A stretch of DNA of 64,000 bases. Source: Kingdonia uniflora. Taxonomy: Eukaryota; Streptophyta; Magnoliopsida; Ranunculales; Circaeasteraceae. Positions 1-12,399 of the stretch are shown here, piece by piece. The stretch covers positions 310,001-374,000 of the forward strand of contig JACGCM010000604.1 of NCBI GenBank assembly GCA_014058105.1, read 5' to 3'. Under the pieces are notes generated by a model. The model was not told the origin of the DNA. It searched no databases and saw nothing but the letters and a program-made list of their open reading frames with translations. The position numbers and the translations under genes were made by a program. Within the stretch, counting starts at the first letter, position 1. Each line of letters opens with the position of its first letter.

Positions 1-1527
1 CTGAGCATACTGAATATGATGGTCCAGACAAAGTCATAGTGGGCAATGGCCAAGGTTTGCAAATTCTAAACACTGGCTCTTGTATTGTTTCTACTCCCCA
101 ATCTCAATTTCAACTCAACAATATACTTCATGTGCCTAAAATTAGTCAAAATCTACTCTCAGTTCATAAATTTGTTAATGACAACAATTGCTCCTTAACC
201 TTTGCTTATAACTCTTTCTTTGTGAAGGACAATGTCTAGGGGAAGACTCTTTTCCAAGGTCATCATAGGGATGGACTATATCCTTTCCCTCTCAGCTCTA
301 CATCCACAAAGTCCCAACCATCAAGGTCTCCTGTTGCTTTTCTTGGTATAAGATCTTCATCATCCATATGGCATCAAAGACTAGGTCATCCTTCTCACTC
401 CATCTTTCATCAAATTGTAGCTTTCAATAAACTGTCTCTTACTAATTTTGCAAAGCATATGTCTTTTTGTAATGCTTGCCAATGTGGCAAAAGTAAGAGA
501 TTTCCCTTTAATCTTTCTGTATCACATTCTACAGCACCACTACACATTATTCATACAGATCTCTAGGGTCCTTCACCTCAGAATTCTAATTCTGGTCTTA
601 GATATTATGCTAGCTTTGTTGATGATTGGTCCAAGTATTGCTGGATTTTTCCTTTATATACTAAATCAGAATTTTTTTAGCATCTTTGTACAATTTAAAA
701 CTCAAATTGAAAACCAACTCAATGCCAAAATAAAGATTCTCAGATCAGATGCAGGGGGTGAATTCACTAGTCTCACTCTCAAAACTTTCTTATCCACACA
801 TGGTATAACACATCAGTTTTCATGTCCTCACACTCCTGAACAAAATGGTATAGTTGAAAGGAAGCACAGACACATTATAGATCTCAGTAGAACATTGCTT
901 TCACAGAGTCATATCCCTTTATCTTATTGGGTAAAAGTGTTTCACATAGTTGTTTTTCTAATAAATAGACAACCATCTCCATCTCTTCACCATATATCTC
1001 TATGGCAAAAATTATTCAATCAAACACCAGACTACTCATTTCTAAAAGTCTATGGTTTTGCTTGCTTTCCCTGGCTCAAACCTTACACTCATCATAAATT
1101 AGAACCTAGAAGCAAACCTTGTGTGTTTATAGGTTATAGTCTACACCATAAAGGCTATAGGTGTTTAGACATGACTACAGGAAGGATCTACATATCTAGA
1201 CATGTTGTTTTTAATGAAGATTCCTTTCCTTTTCAATCCACACAACCACTCAACCCTCACCCTTCACCAAGTCCTTCTTACACCTTATCTTTACCTTTAA
1301 CATCATTTCCCTCATTTTCCCACAATCAAAATATAGTTGATATTGCTCCTAATCCATCACTTCCACCTTTAATACTTTCACCCACACATATTTCTTCTAC
1401 AAATACTCTACATCAGCCTATCACATCAACTACTTCAATTCCCAATCCACCTACTATATTACCTAATGTCTTCCCTTCTCTTGTTACCTCATCTACAGTA
1501 CTACCTACTACCTACTACCTTACCTAA
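1..1527 (+). pseudogene. Copia 1: protease end, GAG-pre-integrase and integrase
   Basis: The first ~80 residues match the copia segment after the protease active site (NILHVPKISQNLLSVHKF). A TAG at 237-239 interrupts it. The zinc-binding GAG-pre-integrase follows at about 367-560 (WHQRLGHPS, then CNACQCGKSK). The integrase core begins at HTDL; a TAG at about 566 stands where tryptophan is usual (DLWG). The frame then shifts near 680, after which the second Asp (RSDAGGEF) and the Glu region (PEQNGIVERKH) read in one open frame, followed by the conserved integrase C-terminal region (KPCVFIGYS) and a Pro/Ser/Thr-rich linker. In life it would cut and join retroelement DNA to host DNA. Confidence 0.88.
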
Positions 1528-2512
1528 TCCCAGAAGAAGGAACAACAGTTCAAATGATATATCTACACATTCCATGTCTACTAGATCCAAAAATGGAATC
1601 TTTAAACCTAAAATGCTTATTGCAATAAAGCATCCTCTCTCACCAACTACAATCACAAATACAAACAGCATACCCACAGTCCCAACTTGTTTTTCACAAG
1701 CTGTAAAAGATGTACACTGGAGAGATGCTATGACAACTGAGTATAATGCTCTCCAAGATACAGGTGCATGGTCTTTAGTCCTACCATCTCCTTCACAACA
1801 TCTGGTTGGATGCAAATGGGTTTTCAAAGTCAAACAAAAGTCAGATGGAACCATTGAAAAATACAAAGCAAGGTTAGTAGTTAATGGGTATCATCAAGTT
1901 CAAGGGATTGATTTCAGTGAAACTTTCAGTCCTGTAGACAAATCTACAACCATCAGACTAGTTCTCTCTATTGCAGTTCAATTTGATTGGGATATTAGAC
2001 AATTGGATGTTACTAATGCCTTTCTTCATGGCCACCTCAAAGAAGATGTTTACATGGTACAACTTTCTGGTTTTATTCACATTGATAAGTCTCACTATGT
2101 CTGTAAGTTGCACAAGTCTCTCTATGGTCTTAAACAGGTACCAAGGGCTTGGTATGAAGAATTACTCAATGGTCTGCTTGCACTTGGTTTCACCACTTCC
2201 CCATCAGACACCTCACTTTTCACAAGACATTATGATAACACAATTAGATTTACCCTAGTATATGTGGATGATATTATCATTACTGGGAACTCTTCGCAAT
2301 ACTGCAAACTTCTTATTACTCAGCTTGGCAGGACATTTTCTATAAAGGACCTTGGTTTTCTTCATTATTTTCTGGGTTTAGAAGTACAAAGAACAACAAG
2401 GGAGCTTTTCTTATCCCAATCCAAATATATTTTGGACATTCTACAAAAGGTATCCATGGAAGGAGCTAAATCTTGTATCACACCTACAATTTGTTGGATA
2501 CAAACTGGATAA
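1466..2512 (+). pseudogene. Copia 1: reverse transcriptase
   Basis: RNA-dependent DNA polymerase of the element. After a low-complexity linker, the RT domain occupies about 1718-2440 and is unusually well preserved: GCKWVFKVK, KARLVVNGYHQ, the first catalytic Asp region (QLDVTNAFLHG), YGLKQVPRAWY, and the catalytic YVDD box at about 2260. The connection region ([24 protein letters not shown]) follows. The frame is lost at about 2480; reading continues one frame over into RNase H. Confidence 0.9.
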
Positions 2513-3200
2513 CACAAGTGGTCACCTGTTAAAAGATGCTATAGAATATAGATCACTAGTGGGTGCACTTCAATACTTAACTTGGACAAGACCCGATCTA
2601 TCCTTTGCAGTCAACCAAGTCTGTCAACATATGCATTCCCCAACTACAACCCACATGACTGCAGCAAAAAGAATTCTTAGATATCTCAAAGGCACTCTCC
2701 ATCATAGCATTCTTTACACCAAAGGATTTATTTCTCTCGCTGCATATTCAGATGCAGATTGGGCTGGATGCCCCATTGATAGGAGATCTACTAGTAGTTA
2801 CTGTATATCATTGGGCAATAATCTAATCTGTTGGAGTGCTAAGAAACAGCCTACAGTTGCCAGATCTTCCACTGAATTAGAATATAGATCACTTGCCCAC
2901 ACTGCCGCAGAACTCTCATGGATATGCTCTCTCCTCAAGGATTTATAGTTTTCTTTGTCTGCTCCTCCTCTCTTATGGTGTGATAACATTAGTGCTATAG
3001 CTCTAGCATCTAATCCTATTTTCCATGGCAGAGCAAAACACATAGAAGTTGACTATCACTACATTAGAGAACTGGTGGTTATGAAACTTCTGTAAATCAA
3101 ATAACTATGCACTCAAGACCAATTGGCAGATATCTTTACAAAGGGGCCATCAACAACCAGATTTCAGATGTTACAACACAAGCTATCAGTCCAATCCTCT
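2487..3200 (+). pseudogene. Copia 1: RNase H and polyprotein end
   Basis: Frameshifted continuation of the polyprotein. The open part, from about 2559 to 2948, contains [15 protein letters not shown], the RNase H motif SDADWAGC, and [10 protein letters not shown] with [15 protein letters not shown] at 2946 and a TAA at about 3093 each replace what is normally Gln. Beyond the first stop the same frame still reads LLWCDNISAIALA, AKHIEVDYHYIREL and LADIFTKG, the copia 3'-terminal signature. RNase H would remove the RNA template during cDNA synthesis. Confidence 0.88.
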
Positions 3201-3218
3201 CCCCTCAACTTGAGGGGG

Positions 3219-3493
3219 TGTAATAAATAACCTGAGACCTTCTACTATTTTAGTCTGTTAAGTCTATTAACTGTTAATAATAACTGACTATTGTAACAAC
3301 TGTAACTAACTTCTATATAAACACCAAGAGAGTGTGAATCAAGATTAATGAAGAACACTTTATTTTCTCAGTCTATCAATTTCAACTCTCAATTGCTCTT
3401 GATAGAACTAGTAGCTTAATCTATTATTGTCCAACAGATATGTCTCTCAATTGCTCTTGATAGAACTAATAGCTTAATCTATTATTGTCAAAC
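3219..3493 (+). repeat. 3' LTR of copia 1, with polypurine tract
   Basis: A polypurine tract (TGAGGGGG, 3211-3218) directly precedes TGTAATAAATAACC, the expected LTR 5' end. A TATA-like sequence (CTATATAAACACC) lies near 3313. The LTR ends in CA either at 3435 or at 3493, because its last 58 bp are tandemly duplicated (unit starts 3387 and 3445, nearly identical). Length is 217 or 275 bp depending on the end chosen. The 5' LTR needed to decide is outside the window. Confidence 0.75.
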
Positions 3494-6400
3494 ATATATG
3501 TATTTGTTGGCTTTTGGAATGAGAGAAGGTGATGTTTTTGATATTCTTGTATATAAAATTAATTAACAAGATACACGTGTCTTTTCAAATTGTAAAGGAG
3601 TAGAGAAGGATCCACTCCGCCGGGACTCAAGTACAATATAAGGATGTACTTTGAGGGACAACCTAACTCATGGATTTCCATTTTTTATGCAAAAAATCAT
3701 GGATTTCCTTCATTGTACATTTATGTTTTAGTAACATTTCAAGCGGTTAATGGGGTTCCTTGAACTTCACTTTTTAACATGCGTATTGCTGAACTGGAGA
3801 TTTCTAGGATATGAGTAAATTCCCAACTCCCAACTCCCAACTCCCAACTCCCAACTCCCAAGTACATTAGGGTAATCCTATACAGTCGAGGTAATATAAA
3901 CCTAATAAGATAGTTAGACAGACACTCAAATGGGATTGGCAATGAAGCACAATCTACATAGAGCTGATCTTCCACATCTCTTCCCTAAAGAACTGATGCC
4001 CTCACCCTATTGCTTGACCATCACAAGCGAGGTGGCAGAAAACATTATAATGATAATAACTTCAACAAAGATTCCCTAAATCTATGAATATTTCGAGTTT
4101 AGAAACTCGAGGCTCAAGTCCACATCTGAGCCTCATCCTATACAGTGTTTTCTTTTTCTTTTTCCACTAGGGAAACTGGGGTTAGGCAAAGACCCCAGAA
4201 CCAGATTGTATTAATGAAAGAATAGGAGTTACAATCTAAAGCTCTGTTTGATAAAAATATATCTCAGATATTCGATATTTTAGATATCCAATATCTCATA
4301 TATATGTTTTTTGTTTGGAAGCCGAATATTAAAAACAGTTATTCCGAAACTCTGTGTTTGGCAAATCAGATATTGTAAATAATATATTTGACATCTTCTC
4401 TCATTTAAACAATTATTAATGTATAAACTATGTGATATTCAAATATTGAAATAAACAAACAACCAATAACTCATTTATTAATCTTTCAATAAATAGACAA
4501 CTAATATCAAAATAAACTTGAATAGATCCGAACAGTAAAATGTTAACTTGCTGCAAATATCTTATCATATACTCATAGCGACAGTCATAACCTTAATTGG
4601 CGTCAAAGGAAAACATGAGAGCCAACTTGCTGCGAAATCTCTGATTGGATAATACCAAGAGGATAAATCTTATTAGAATATAAGCCCTGCGTTAGCCATA
4701 TCTCATAAATCAAAAGAACGATAAATAAATTCTTGGTGTTTCAACTTAGGCAAATGACAATTTAATGATCTCCAAAATATCAGTTAAAACAGATCATTGG
4801 TCTACTAGTATACATCAATCTCTTATGGCATTTGTTATGGCATTTGTGCACAAGCAAAAGTTTATGTTTCATTTTAAAAAGACAGAAGTTCTAAAAATGT
4901 GGGGAAAGCAAATATAGAAGGGGAAAACTTGGAGATGGTGTTATACTATTGCATGAATGTAAGGGGTTGTGGCTCTAGGATAGGAGATCTTAAATTAAAG
5001 GCTATATCGTGCCATTTCATATGTGTTGGTGGTTTTTCATAAAAAACTTTCTTTGGCAAGGATGTGAGCATATTTGGTTATATATTGGGTTAAGGGTCAC
5101 AGAACCTGTCGACGACGGTTATGTGAGTCATAAAGGTGAATGATATTGATATATTCCTAATGGCATCGTCATCTGCGTGTTAGAAGTTGGAAGGAATGAT
5201 GATGTTAGTATGACCTAAATGAGACAAATACCTGCAAGGACTTCTTATTTGAATTGGATGGCATTGGAATCTACTTTGGTGTGTTGGCTCAACACCTTTG
5301 ATGGCAATACTTCGTTATTATTTATTTGCACAAATATCACTAAATTCTGCATGAAACTATTTAAATGGAATGATTATTAAGTGCAAGACTGCAAGCCAGT
5401 TTTTTTTGCATTTATCTTTTGTTGGTAGATTTCTCATTACAGAAGAGTGATAGAGTATCTAATGACTTCCTATTACTCATTTCCCAGTTATCCTGGATTG
5501 TGAGCTAGAAGCTAGTGGCTCAATTTACTTATATTTGATAGTATGCAGTTGGAAGGCCCTAAGTTAATGGAGGAAGTGAAACCAACATAGAATTATTTTG
5601 CTACAGTTCAGTGTTGAGGATTTCTGGAGGATTCAGACATGGTCTTGTGGGAGTTCGCGAGATTGGGAAGATCGCAGAAGGAAGAATTTTCTTCCATGCT
5701 TTATGAGGATGGATGAATGGAGTGAACCCCAAATGCGAACTATTTAAAGGTGGGTAGGATTACTAAGATGGAAGAGAAACCTTGGGGAAAGAAACCAGCA
5801 GAAATACGCTTGAATGAAATTGATAACGAAACTGATATTTATGCGCAGTTGATAATGCTATGTGGAGGCAACAGGTAAAATGAAGGCGAGCATTGTGGAG
5901 ATAAAGAGTGCAGTTTCAAAATTTCCACAACCATATGTGCAGTTTCAAATAAAGATACTACACTACTCTACCCCTTCAGAGACTAGACAGCCAAGGGCTT
6001 ACGCCACAACATCACCAGGTACTGGATCCCATTGTCCTAGTCCCCTTAAGCTTTGTAAAATGTTCAGTCGGGCAACTATTAACTAGTACCTATAAGACTA
6101 TTGAGCTTATAAATCCGACTAATACGAAAAGAAAAAGTCCTCTGTTAATTCAAACAAAAAGTTCTTTGTAAGACCAGCCAATTGTTAGTTGCAAATAATC
6201 GACTAAAATTCAAACAAAATCTTCAATAACAACATAATCGACTAAAATTACAACGAAAACTTCTCCCAATCCCCAACAAAAATTAGAGAAACCGAAACTC
6301 AATCACAACTATATTGAGCTCGGAAATCTTTAGGGGATACTCTAATTTGAGAATATCAGCAACAAATACAATTATTTCACGTTATTACAACTTGATTTAG

Positions 6401-6830
6401 TTTTACGAGAAATTAGGGTTTTGATTTCAAATAACAGTATAGAGAGAGAGAGGGGAATCTAACATTTAAAACAAAGAATTGATGTTCTTTGTAAATTGAA
6501 ACTTGGAAAAGTGAATGAAGAAAGATGTGAATGTAGGAGGCGTTCGATAATTTCTCAATAAGAAAAATTGAGTTGCTAAGCTATCTATACTTCTGCAATT
6601 GTACACCCGATTTCTTCTAATTGTGGAGAGAGAGACGAGAAAGAGAGATGGGAGAGTACGCTTTAGAATATCTCGAAAATCGAGGGGAGTCCTCCGATAT
6701 TTAAATAGGCAGTTACTGAATTAATCTAAGGATATCTACTAAGTTGTTATCCTCATCCAAACATCCCTTTTGTAAGGAATATCTAGGATACCCCTGACAT
6801 CCTCCTCTAATTTGATCCAGAAATCAGGAT
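3494..6830. other. Spacer without supportable gene
   Basis: AT-rich DNA with short, non-conserved reading frames only. The one distinct structure is the heptamer array at 3820-3862. A sequence near 4241 (GCTCTGTTTGATAAAAATAT) resembles termini of some plant transposons, but I found no convincing partner terminus. Confidence 0.5.
3820..3862. repeat. Heptamer microsatellite (AACTCCC)n
   Basis: About six head-to-tail copies of AACTCCC. No gene context; typical plant microsatellite. Confidence 0.9.
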
Positions 6831-7180
6831 GGAATGGTGTGTGGATGGTTCATCAGGCTGTCATTGGAGTGAGCATTTACTTGGACAGAAGGGGACAGGC
6901 ATCAAAGATAGCTGATTACAGTGTTGAGAGTGTCAGGTTTCATCACCCCAGCTCACTCTTCATAGAAAGAGAGTTTCTGGTTTCCTAAAAAAATGATTCC
7001 TGACCATGAGCGGCACTCATAAAAGTTGAACTGTATTTCATTCTCAATACTCTCGCAATTCAGTTTCTTTTCTTCTTCACTAATATCCCTGTGTTAGCAT
7101 TCTGGATAAAGAATACAGGGAAAATTTTCTATCAGGCAAACCTAACTATTGATACAGTACATTTACTATAAATAGATGGA
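6831..7180. repeat. Duplicated 3' flank, first copy
   Basis: Includes TGGTTCATCAGGCTGTCATT, the segment about a 20-base ACTTGGACAGAAGGG stretch and, further on, TATCAGGCAAA..TAACTATTGA. All recur in the same order at 10230-10375. It marks the edge of the duplicated gene unit downstream of gene copy 1 (minus strand), so copies 1 and 2 were duplicated with their 3' flanks. Confidence 0.75.
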
Positions 7181-8252
7181 AGAGATAGCAATTGTTGCAG
7201 TCTCGCTTACAAAAAAAATGGTTGCAGAATGTATTGATTGCAGGGATTTGTACTATAAAGAGTCCAATTCCTTCATACTACTGAAACATTTTTCTATCTG
7301 AGGTACCTTATTTGTGCTATACATAATCATGAAATGCATTATCCAGTATCATTTCTTTTCCCAGTCAACACAACCCAGAGATGTCGCTCAATAAATTTGA
7401 AAGCAACTGAATCCACAAACCCTTTTCAGGTAAAAAACAAACTATATATACTTGAAAGAGCAGAAAAAAAACACCATGTCTAAATAGCCCAAATAAGTAT
7501 TTTCATTTGAGAACATAGACACCATGTCTAACTCCATGTCACATGTTCATACAGATGGTATCCAAGCCATCACAAAGCTCTAAGACACCAGAGTAAAAAA
7601 ATTTAGAGTGGCGCTTGTTCAACCAGCTCAATTGACTTGCTATTCTGGTCAAATTGATATCATGAAAGAAACATCTCCTAGTTAGAACTTAATAGAAACA
7701 AAGAAACGAGGTTCCACAGATAGTGACATCTCCATCCCTATCCCTAAAGCATCCTTAACAAAATTTACTAAATCAAAAAGAGAGAACCTCAATAGCGTTT
7801 AAGCTGTCGGAGACGCATAATTTTTAAGAAATGACAAAGAAACGGGACATAAATAAACAAATGAAACTGGCAATATTTAGACAATATTCTGACAAACACA
7901 TACATAAAACACATAAAGGTAGCAAACAAAAGTACAAGTAAAGGAAGCGCTGAAGATTAGGACTAACAAAGATTACCAATTAGATGTCATATACAAATGA
8001 AAATAGAACATCTTGATCCATTAAAAACATAATTAAAAGCAGATACCCCCAATCGTATTTTTTCTGAAGATTCCAAGATCAACAAATAAAAGCATGTTTG
8101 CATTTCCATGAAACAAAATACAGCTTTTTTTGCCCAAACATAAAATACAAAGAACCGACATTAGTCCAAATCGGAAGATTTACAAACAGCTGTCTTTGAT
8201 TGCTGACTGAAACACTCACATTTGAGAATTATAAGAGTGCTTAGCTTATGCA

Positions 8253-9838
8253 CTAGTCCGCATCACCATTAAAGTTGCTATTACTGCCATCACTATTCTC
8301 TCAGTCATAGCCAGCAGCTTCCATCGTGGACTTGACCCAGTGACGTTCGGTCACGCTAAGGTCATTCTAGCCAAAAGGAGGAAGAAGTTAGAATCATGTT
8401 TTAAGGACAACGCACTAGGCTAAGGTTATTTTCTTTTACTACAAAGATTCTAACAATAATGAGATTATCAAATCATGAAAACAAAACTAACCAGATCCAT
8501 CACTCCCGGTGGTTTTCGCTTCTCCTCCTTAGTAAACCCACCTATATCATAATGATGATATGATATTTAGAAAACAATAAACCTAATACCAATTGGTATC
8601 ATAACACGTGCGATAGGTACATACATTTTAAGAGAGCGTTTTTTAGATCTTCGATTGCTTTTTCAAGCTGAGGGCGTAGAGACTCGTCGCTAGCTTCCCA
8701 ACGTCTATTTGATCAATGAAGTAAACCAAGCAATCCCTTCTTCCTTCTATATTATCTGTTTGGTTGCGACTTATAAGGTTGCCAAGGTCACTGAGGTTAG
8801 TCACTAGGTGAGGGTGATGGTGAAGGATATCAGCTATAACCCTAATATTGTTTTTACACTCGAACTCAGTTTTTTCAGTAACATAGTAGTTGAATCCAGA
8901 ATCAGCATTACCATAGATGAAATTAAGAAAGTTATCGGGGTTTTTAGCAATAGCATCCTCTTTCTCTTTCTCATCATTCATAAAATACAACAATTCCTTC
9001 CATCGGTCGTTCTGATTTATTTTGTGTACAAAAGAAACCGTTAAGCTTCGAAGGTCTTCAAAGTCGGGGTCTCCGGATTGAGTCTTTTGATGACAATGAA
9101 TATAATCTATGAACTTTCTTAACTTGGATAAAAGTTGTGAACATATAAGGAATAAATATTCCGGTTTGTTGGTAAATGGATCAAGTTTTTTGAGTCGAAT
9201 GTATAACTCCTTGAGAGGATGCAATTTCCGAGGCTCTTCCCCTATCAACTTGAGAACATCATCAATCATTGCATATATATCCTATTGTAAAAGACAAACT
9301 TCCGTCAACGAATTTTTATCACGGAAAACAAAATATTTAAATCGTTTCTTATGAAAAACAAGAGACGGATTTTCTAATATTTATATTTTGAAATGCAAGA
9401 AAACGCCTATTCTCAATAGATCCTTTGGAATTTATTGAATCCCACAAGTCAGAGAGTTCATCATATCTTCAATTGAAACATTAGGAATTTTTTCAAATAC
9501 AGTTAATGAGCTCAGACTCAGGCTCAAAAGATGGGATTCAAGGTTTATAATCTACCACAAAAACCTAGAGAGTAAACTAACAACTATAGAAATAATAAGA
9601 TAGAGAAGAGGGATTTAGTGTAAACCTTATGTACCGGTGATTCTCGATACCCATATCGTAAACAGGAGTGACCGAGCCCAAATAAACTGAGATCATCATC
9701 TCTGCAAGGGTAAGCAAAAAAAAAAACTGAATTGTTTAAAAACAACATCTACAAGAATAAAATTGAGAAACGCTAAATACAGAGATAGAGAAGAGAACAT
9801 CTGGCCTTACTTGATGATTTTGGTTCTGAAATACTCAT
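8253..9838 (-). pseudogene. Unknown-family gene copy 1 (5-exon model, frameshifted)
   Basis: I do not recognise this family. Comparison with the other copies gives a consistent minus-strand model. Exon a is 9838-9811 (starts MSISEPK; donor GTAAGG). Exon b is 9701-9626. Exon 2 is 9281-8625, about 219 codons and the main body, with donor GTATGT. Exon 3 is 8541-8492. Terminal exon 4 is 8366-8253. Phases agree across copies: 1, 0, 1, 0. Exon 2 encodes a Leu/Lys-rich, probably helical, soluble protein with YLFLICSQLLSKLRKF and ADILHHHPHLVTNLSDL; I see no signal peptide or membrane segment. The copy carries a 1-nt loss in exon b, a 1-nt loss near 8688 and a TGA at 8303-8301. The inferred function is none or residual. 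Confidence 0.6.
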
Positions 9839-10229
9839 CTCTGCAGGTACTAAGATGCTCAGCAACAAATAAATTAAGAGAGAACCCCTAAATACAATAT
9901 AAAGAGGAGAGAAGGTTGTTGTTCTTAGTTTTTTTTTTTTTTTTGTTGATCGGTGAACCCGTAGATTTATTATAGTAGGATTCATTATAAAAGTCGTTTA
10001 GTCTTCCTTTACAAAAGTAGTCTGGACTTTGGCTTGAACCTTTTCCTCAGTTGGGATAGCATTTTGAAGTATTCTCCATGCAAGGTTGCAGTATCTAGGT
10101 GGGCTAGATGTCTTCCATATGTATTTCTTTCACCAACAAGAAGGAAGCTTTGTTCGTGATACTCAAACTTACGTTATACACCAACTAGTCAACTACTTAT
10201 CTGCTGCCATATGATGCCCATTACAGAAG

Positions 10230-10375
10230 GGAATGGCGTGAGGATGGTTCATCAGGCTGTCATTGGAGCGGGCATTTACTTGGACAGAAGGGAATAGGCA
10301 TCAAAGATAGCTGATCACAGGGTGTATCAGGCAAAAATAACTATTGAATCAGTAAATATATACTAGATGGCTCAG
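10230..10375. repeat. Duplicated 3' flank, second copy
   Basis: Counterpart of 6831-7180, downstream of gene copy 2. The shared blocks keep order, with small indels and a deletion of roughly 200 bp relative to the first copy. Between here and 10900 the DNA also parallels 7430-8250 loosely. Confidence 0.7.
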
Positions 10376-10901
10376 GCGGTCTTTATTTCATGCTATTGTT
10401 GTTTTCTTAATCAGTATTCATGTTTATGTTTACAAGAAGAGAGAAAAAGAGAGATGTAAGAGCTAACAATGGTTACAGTCTTGGGATGTAATTGATTTTG
10501 ATTGCAGAAACAGGAATTTGTAACAAATAGAATTTCTGAAACATTTTCCTATTTCTGAAACAAATGTGGAGCCTCAACCAAAGGAAACTCATCGCAGATG
10601 TAGAAACCCTGATGAAGAGTCCATGCAATTTTTTTTCAGTCAGATTCTCTTCGGAGCCATTCAACAACTTAAAAGCCACCTGGGTCCAACAAGCCCTTTA
10701 CAGATAAAAGAAAACACTTTAAATACACTACAGAACTAAAAAATACCCAAGTCAAAATATCCCAAATAAGTATTTTCATTTAGTACATAAGCGTAAGGAT
10801 AAATGTTCATACAGATAGTAATATATCGACGCCCTCCCTAAACCCCAAAAGAAATTCCTTGACAATAGTAAGAGAGCTCCGCACACTCGCAATCAATGTC
10901 G

Positions 10902-12322
10902 CTAGTCATCATCATCATCATCATCATTCAAGCTGCTACTGCTACTGCTTCTATAGTCGGGGTCTTCGCTGTCGTAACCACACTTCTCGGACATGGACTT
11001 GATCCATTTGCGTTAGGCCTCGCTAAGCAGGCCGCCCTATTTAAAAGAGGGAAAAAGTCAGAATTGTGTTTCAAGTTTGTTGTACTAGGTAAGCTTCTAA
11101 ATGATCTTTTACCATTAAGCTTCTATAGGATCTTTTACCATTAAGATATCTATCTATAACAATACTCAAATCAAAGTTGAAAAAAAACCAACCACTGGTA
11201 CCACTTGAGGCATTTGTCGCTCCTTTTCAGTGTACTTACCTGCAAGATAATAATGGCAAGAGATTTATAAAACCACGATACTAACGAAATTTATAGCATT
11301 AAGGAAACATAAAGCTCATAGGTACATACATTGTGAAATTGCTTGTTTCAAGTCAACAATGTCTTTTTTGAGTTGAGGACGCATAGACTCGTCTTCAAGC
11401 TTATCGACATTTATTTGTTCAAGAAACTCAATCAACGAATCCCTTGCTCCCTCTTTCATATTGTCCACGTTGTGCCTTATGAGGTAATCAAGGTTGTTGA
11501 AGTTAGGCACTAGGTATGGGTGATGGATAAGGATATTACTTGTGGCCATAATTTTATATCTACACTCCTTCGCAACCATTTCAGGAATATAGTTCTTGAA
11601 CCCAAATTCGCCCATAGAGAAGAGGCTATTGAGCATATGAGCAGGGTTATTAACAATAAAGTCATCATAAATTGTTCTCTTCTTCGCTTTGACATCAAAG
11701 TAATCAATAAAAAGCTTCAATTTCTTGACTTGTGCGCACATATGCAGTTTATATACCAAGGAAAGCGTTATCCGTCTAATGTTTTTCATGTCAAGGTCAT
11801 TGTAGTCAGCCTTGTGATGAGAACGAATAGAATGCACAAACTTCCTTAGCTTGGATAGAAGTTGAACGCAGATAAGGTACAAATAAACGGGGTTTTTGAT
11901 CAACGGAACAAGTTTGGTGAGTTGCACATTAATCTCTTTGAAATAATCCACATTGTAAGGCTTTTCTATCCAGTTAAGAATATCATCAGTTATAGAATAC
12001 ACAACCTATTATAAAAACAACAAAAACCTTCCGTCAATCAGGTTAGTTTTCTGAGATATTGTTAATTTAGTAATAATAAGGTAAAGAAGACGGATTGAAA
12101 GAAAACCTGCATCGGGGAATTCTTAGACGTTGTAGGAATGCGAGTGAGTGAGTTGGGAGACACTGAGAAGCAAAAGCAAAAAAAAAAATACTGAATTGTT
12201 TAAAAACAACATCTACAAGACTAAAATTGAAAAACGCTAAATACAGAGATAGAGAAGAGAACATCTGGCCTTGATAATTTTGGTTCTGAAATACTCATCT
12301 CTGCGGGTACTAAGATGCTCAT
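10902..12322 (-). pseudogene. Unknown-family gene copy 2 (most intact main exon)
   Basis: Best preserved copy of the unrecognised family. Candidate starts are ATG 12322 or 12298 (MSISEPK). Exon b is 12162-12107, ending SPMQ before GTTTTC. Exon 2 is 12005-11330: 225 uninterrupted codons plus one base, in phase with copy 1, acceptor AATAG, donor GTATGT. Exon 3 is 11239-11193. Exon 4 is 11036-10902. Exon 2 shares the blocks VYLYLICVQLLSKLRKF, ILIHHPYLVPNFNNLDYLI and DSLIEFLEQINVDKL with copy 1, but is clearly diverged. In exon 4 a TAA (11015-11013) replaces Glu six codons in. Beyond it the frame still reads a Ser-rich then seven-Asp tail encoded by a CAT repeat. It could be a gene truncated by about 38 residues or a pseudogene. 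The exon a donor is also damaged. Confidence 0.6.
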
Positions 12323-12399
12323 CTCTGCAGGAAAGCAAAAAAAACTCAATTGTTGTTTAAGAAGCAACAAACAAACAAACCCTAAATAAATAAATTGAG

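Larger units (their letters stand above)
1..3493 (+). mobile_element. Ty1/copia element 1, 3' portion (Ale/Retrofit-like)
   Basis: Degenerate LTR retrotransposon truncated by the left window edge. Domains run in copia order: end of protease, GAG-pre-integrase, integrase, reverse transcriptase, RNase H, polypurine tract, 3' LTR. Integrase upstream of RT is diagnostic of copia. The short LTR and the RNase H sequence resemble the Ale/Retrofit lineage, which is a judgement by eye. At least two frameshifts and four in-frame stops make it non-functional. The 5' LTR and gag lie outside the window. Confidence 0.9.

Noticed and set aside
5862..6086. 74-codon plus-strand frame
   Set aside because: No conservation within the window, no splice context and unremarkable composition.
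4241..6810. Possible DNA transposon with a GCTCTGTTTG-type left end
   Set aside because: No matching inverted terminus or target duplication could be found, and no transposase.
10896..11144. Plus-strand frame starting MSLVIIIIIII
   Set aside because: It is the reverse of exon 4 of gene copy 2; the poly-Ile comes from the CAT repeat.
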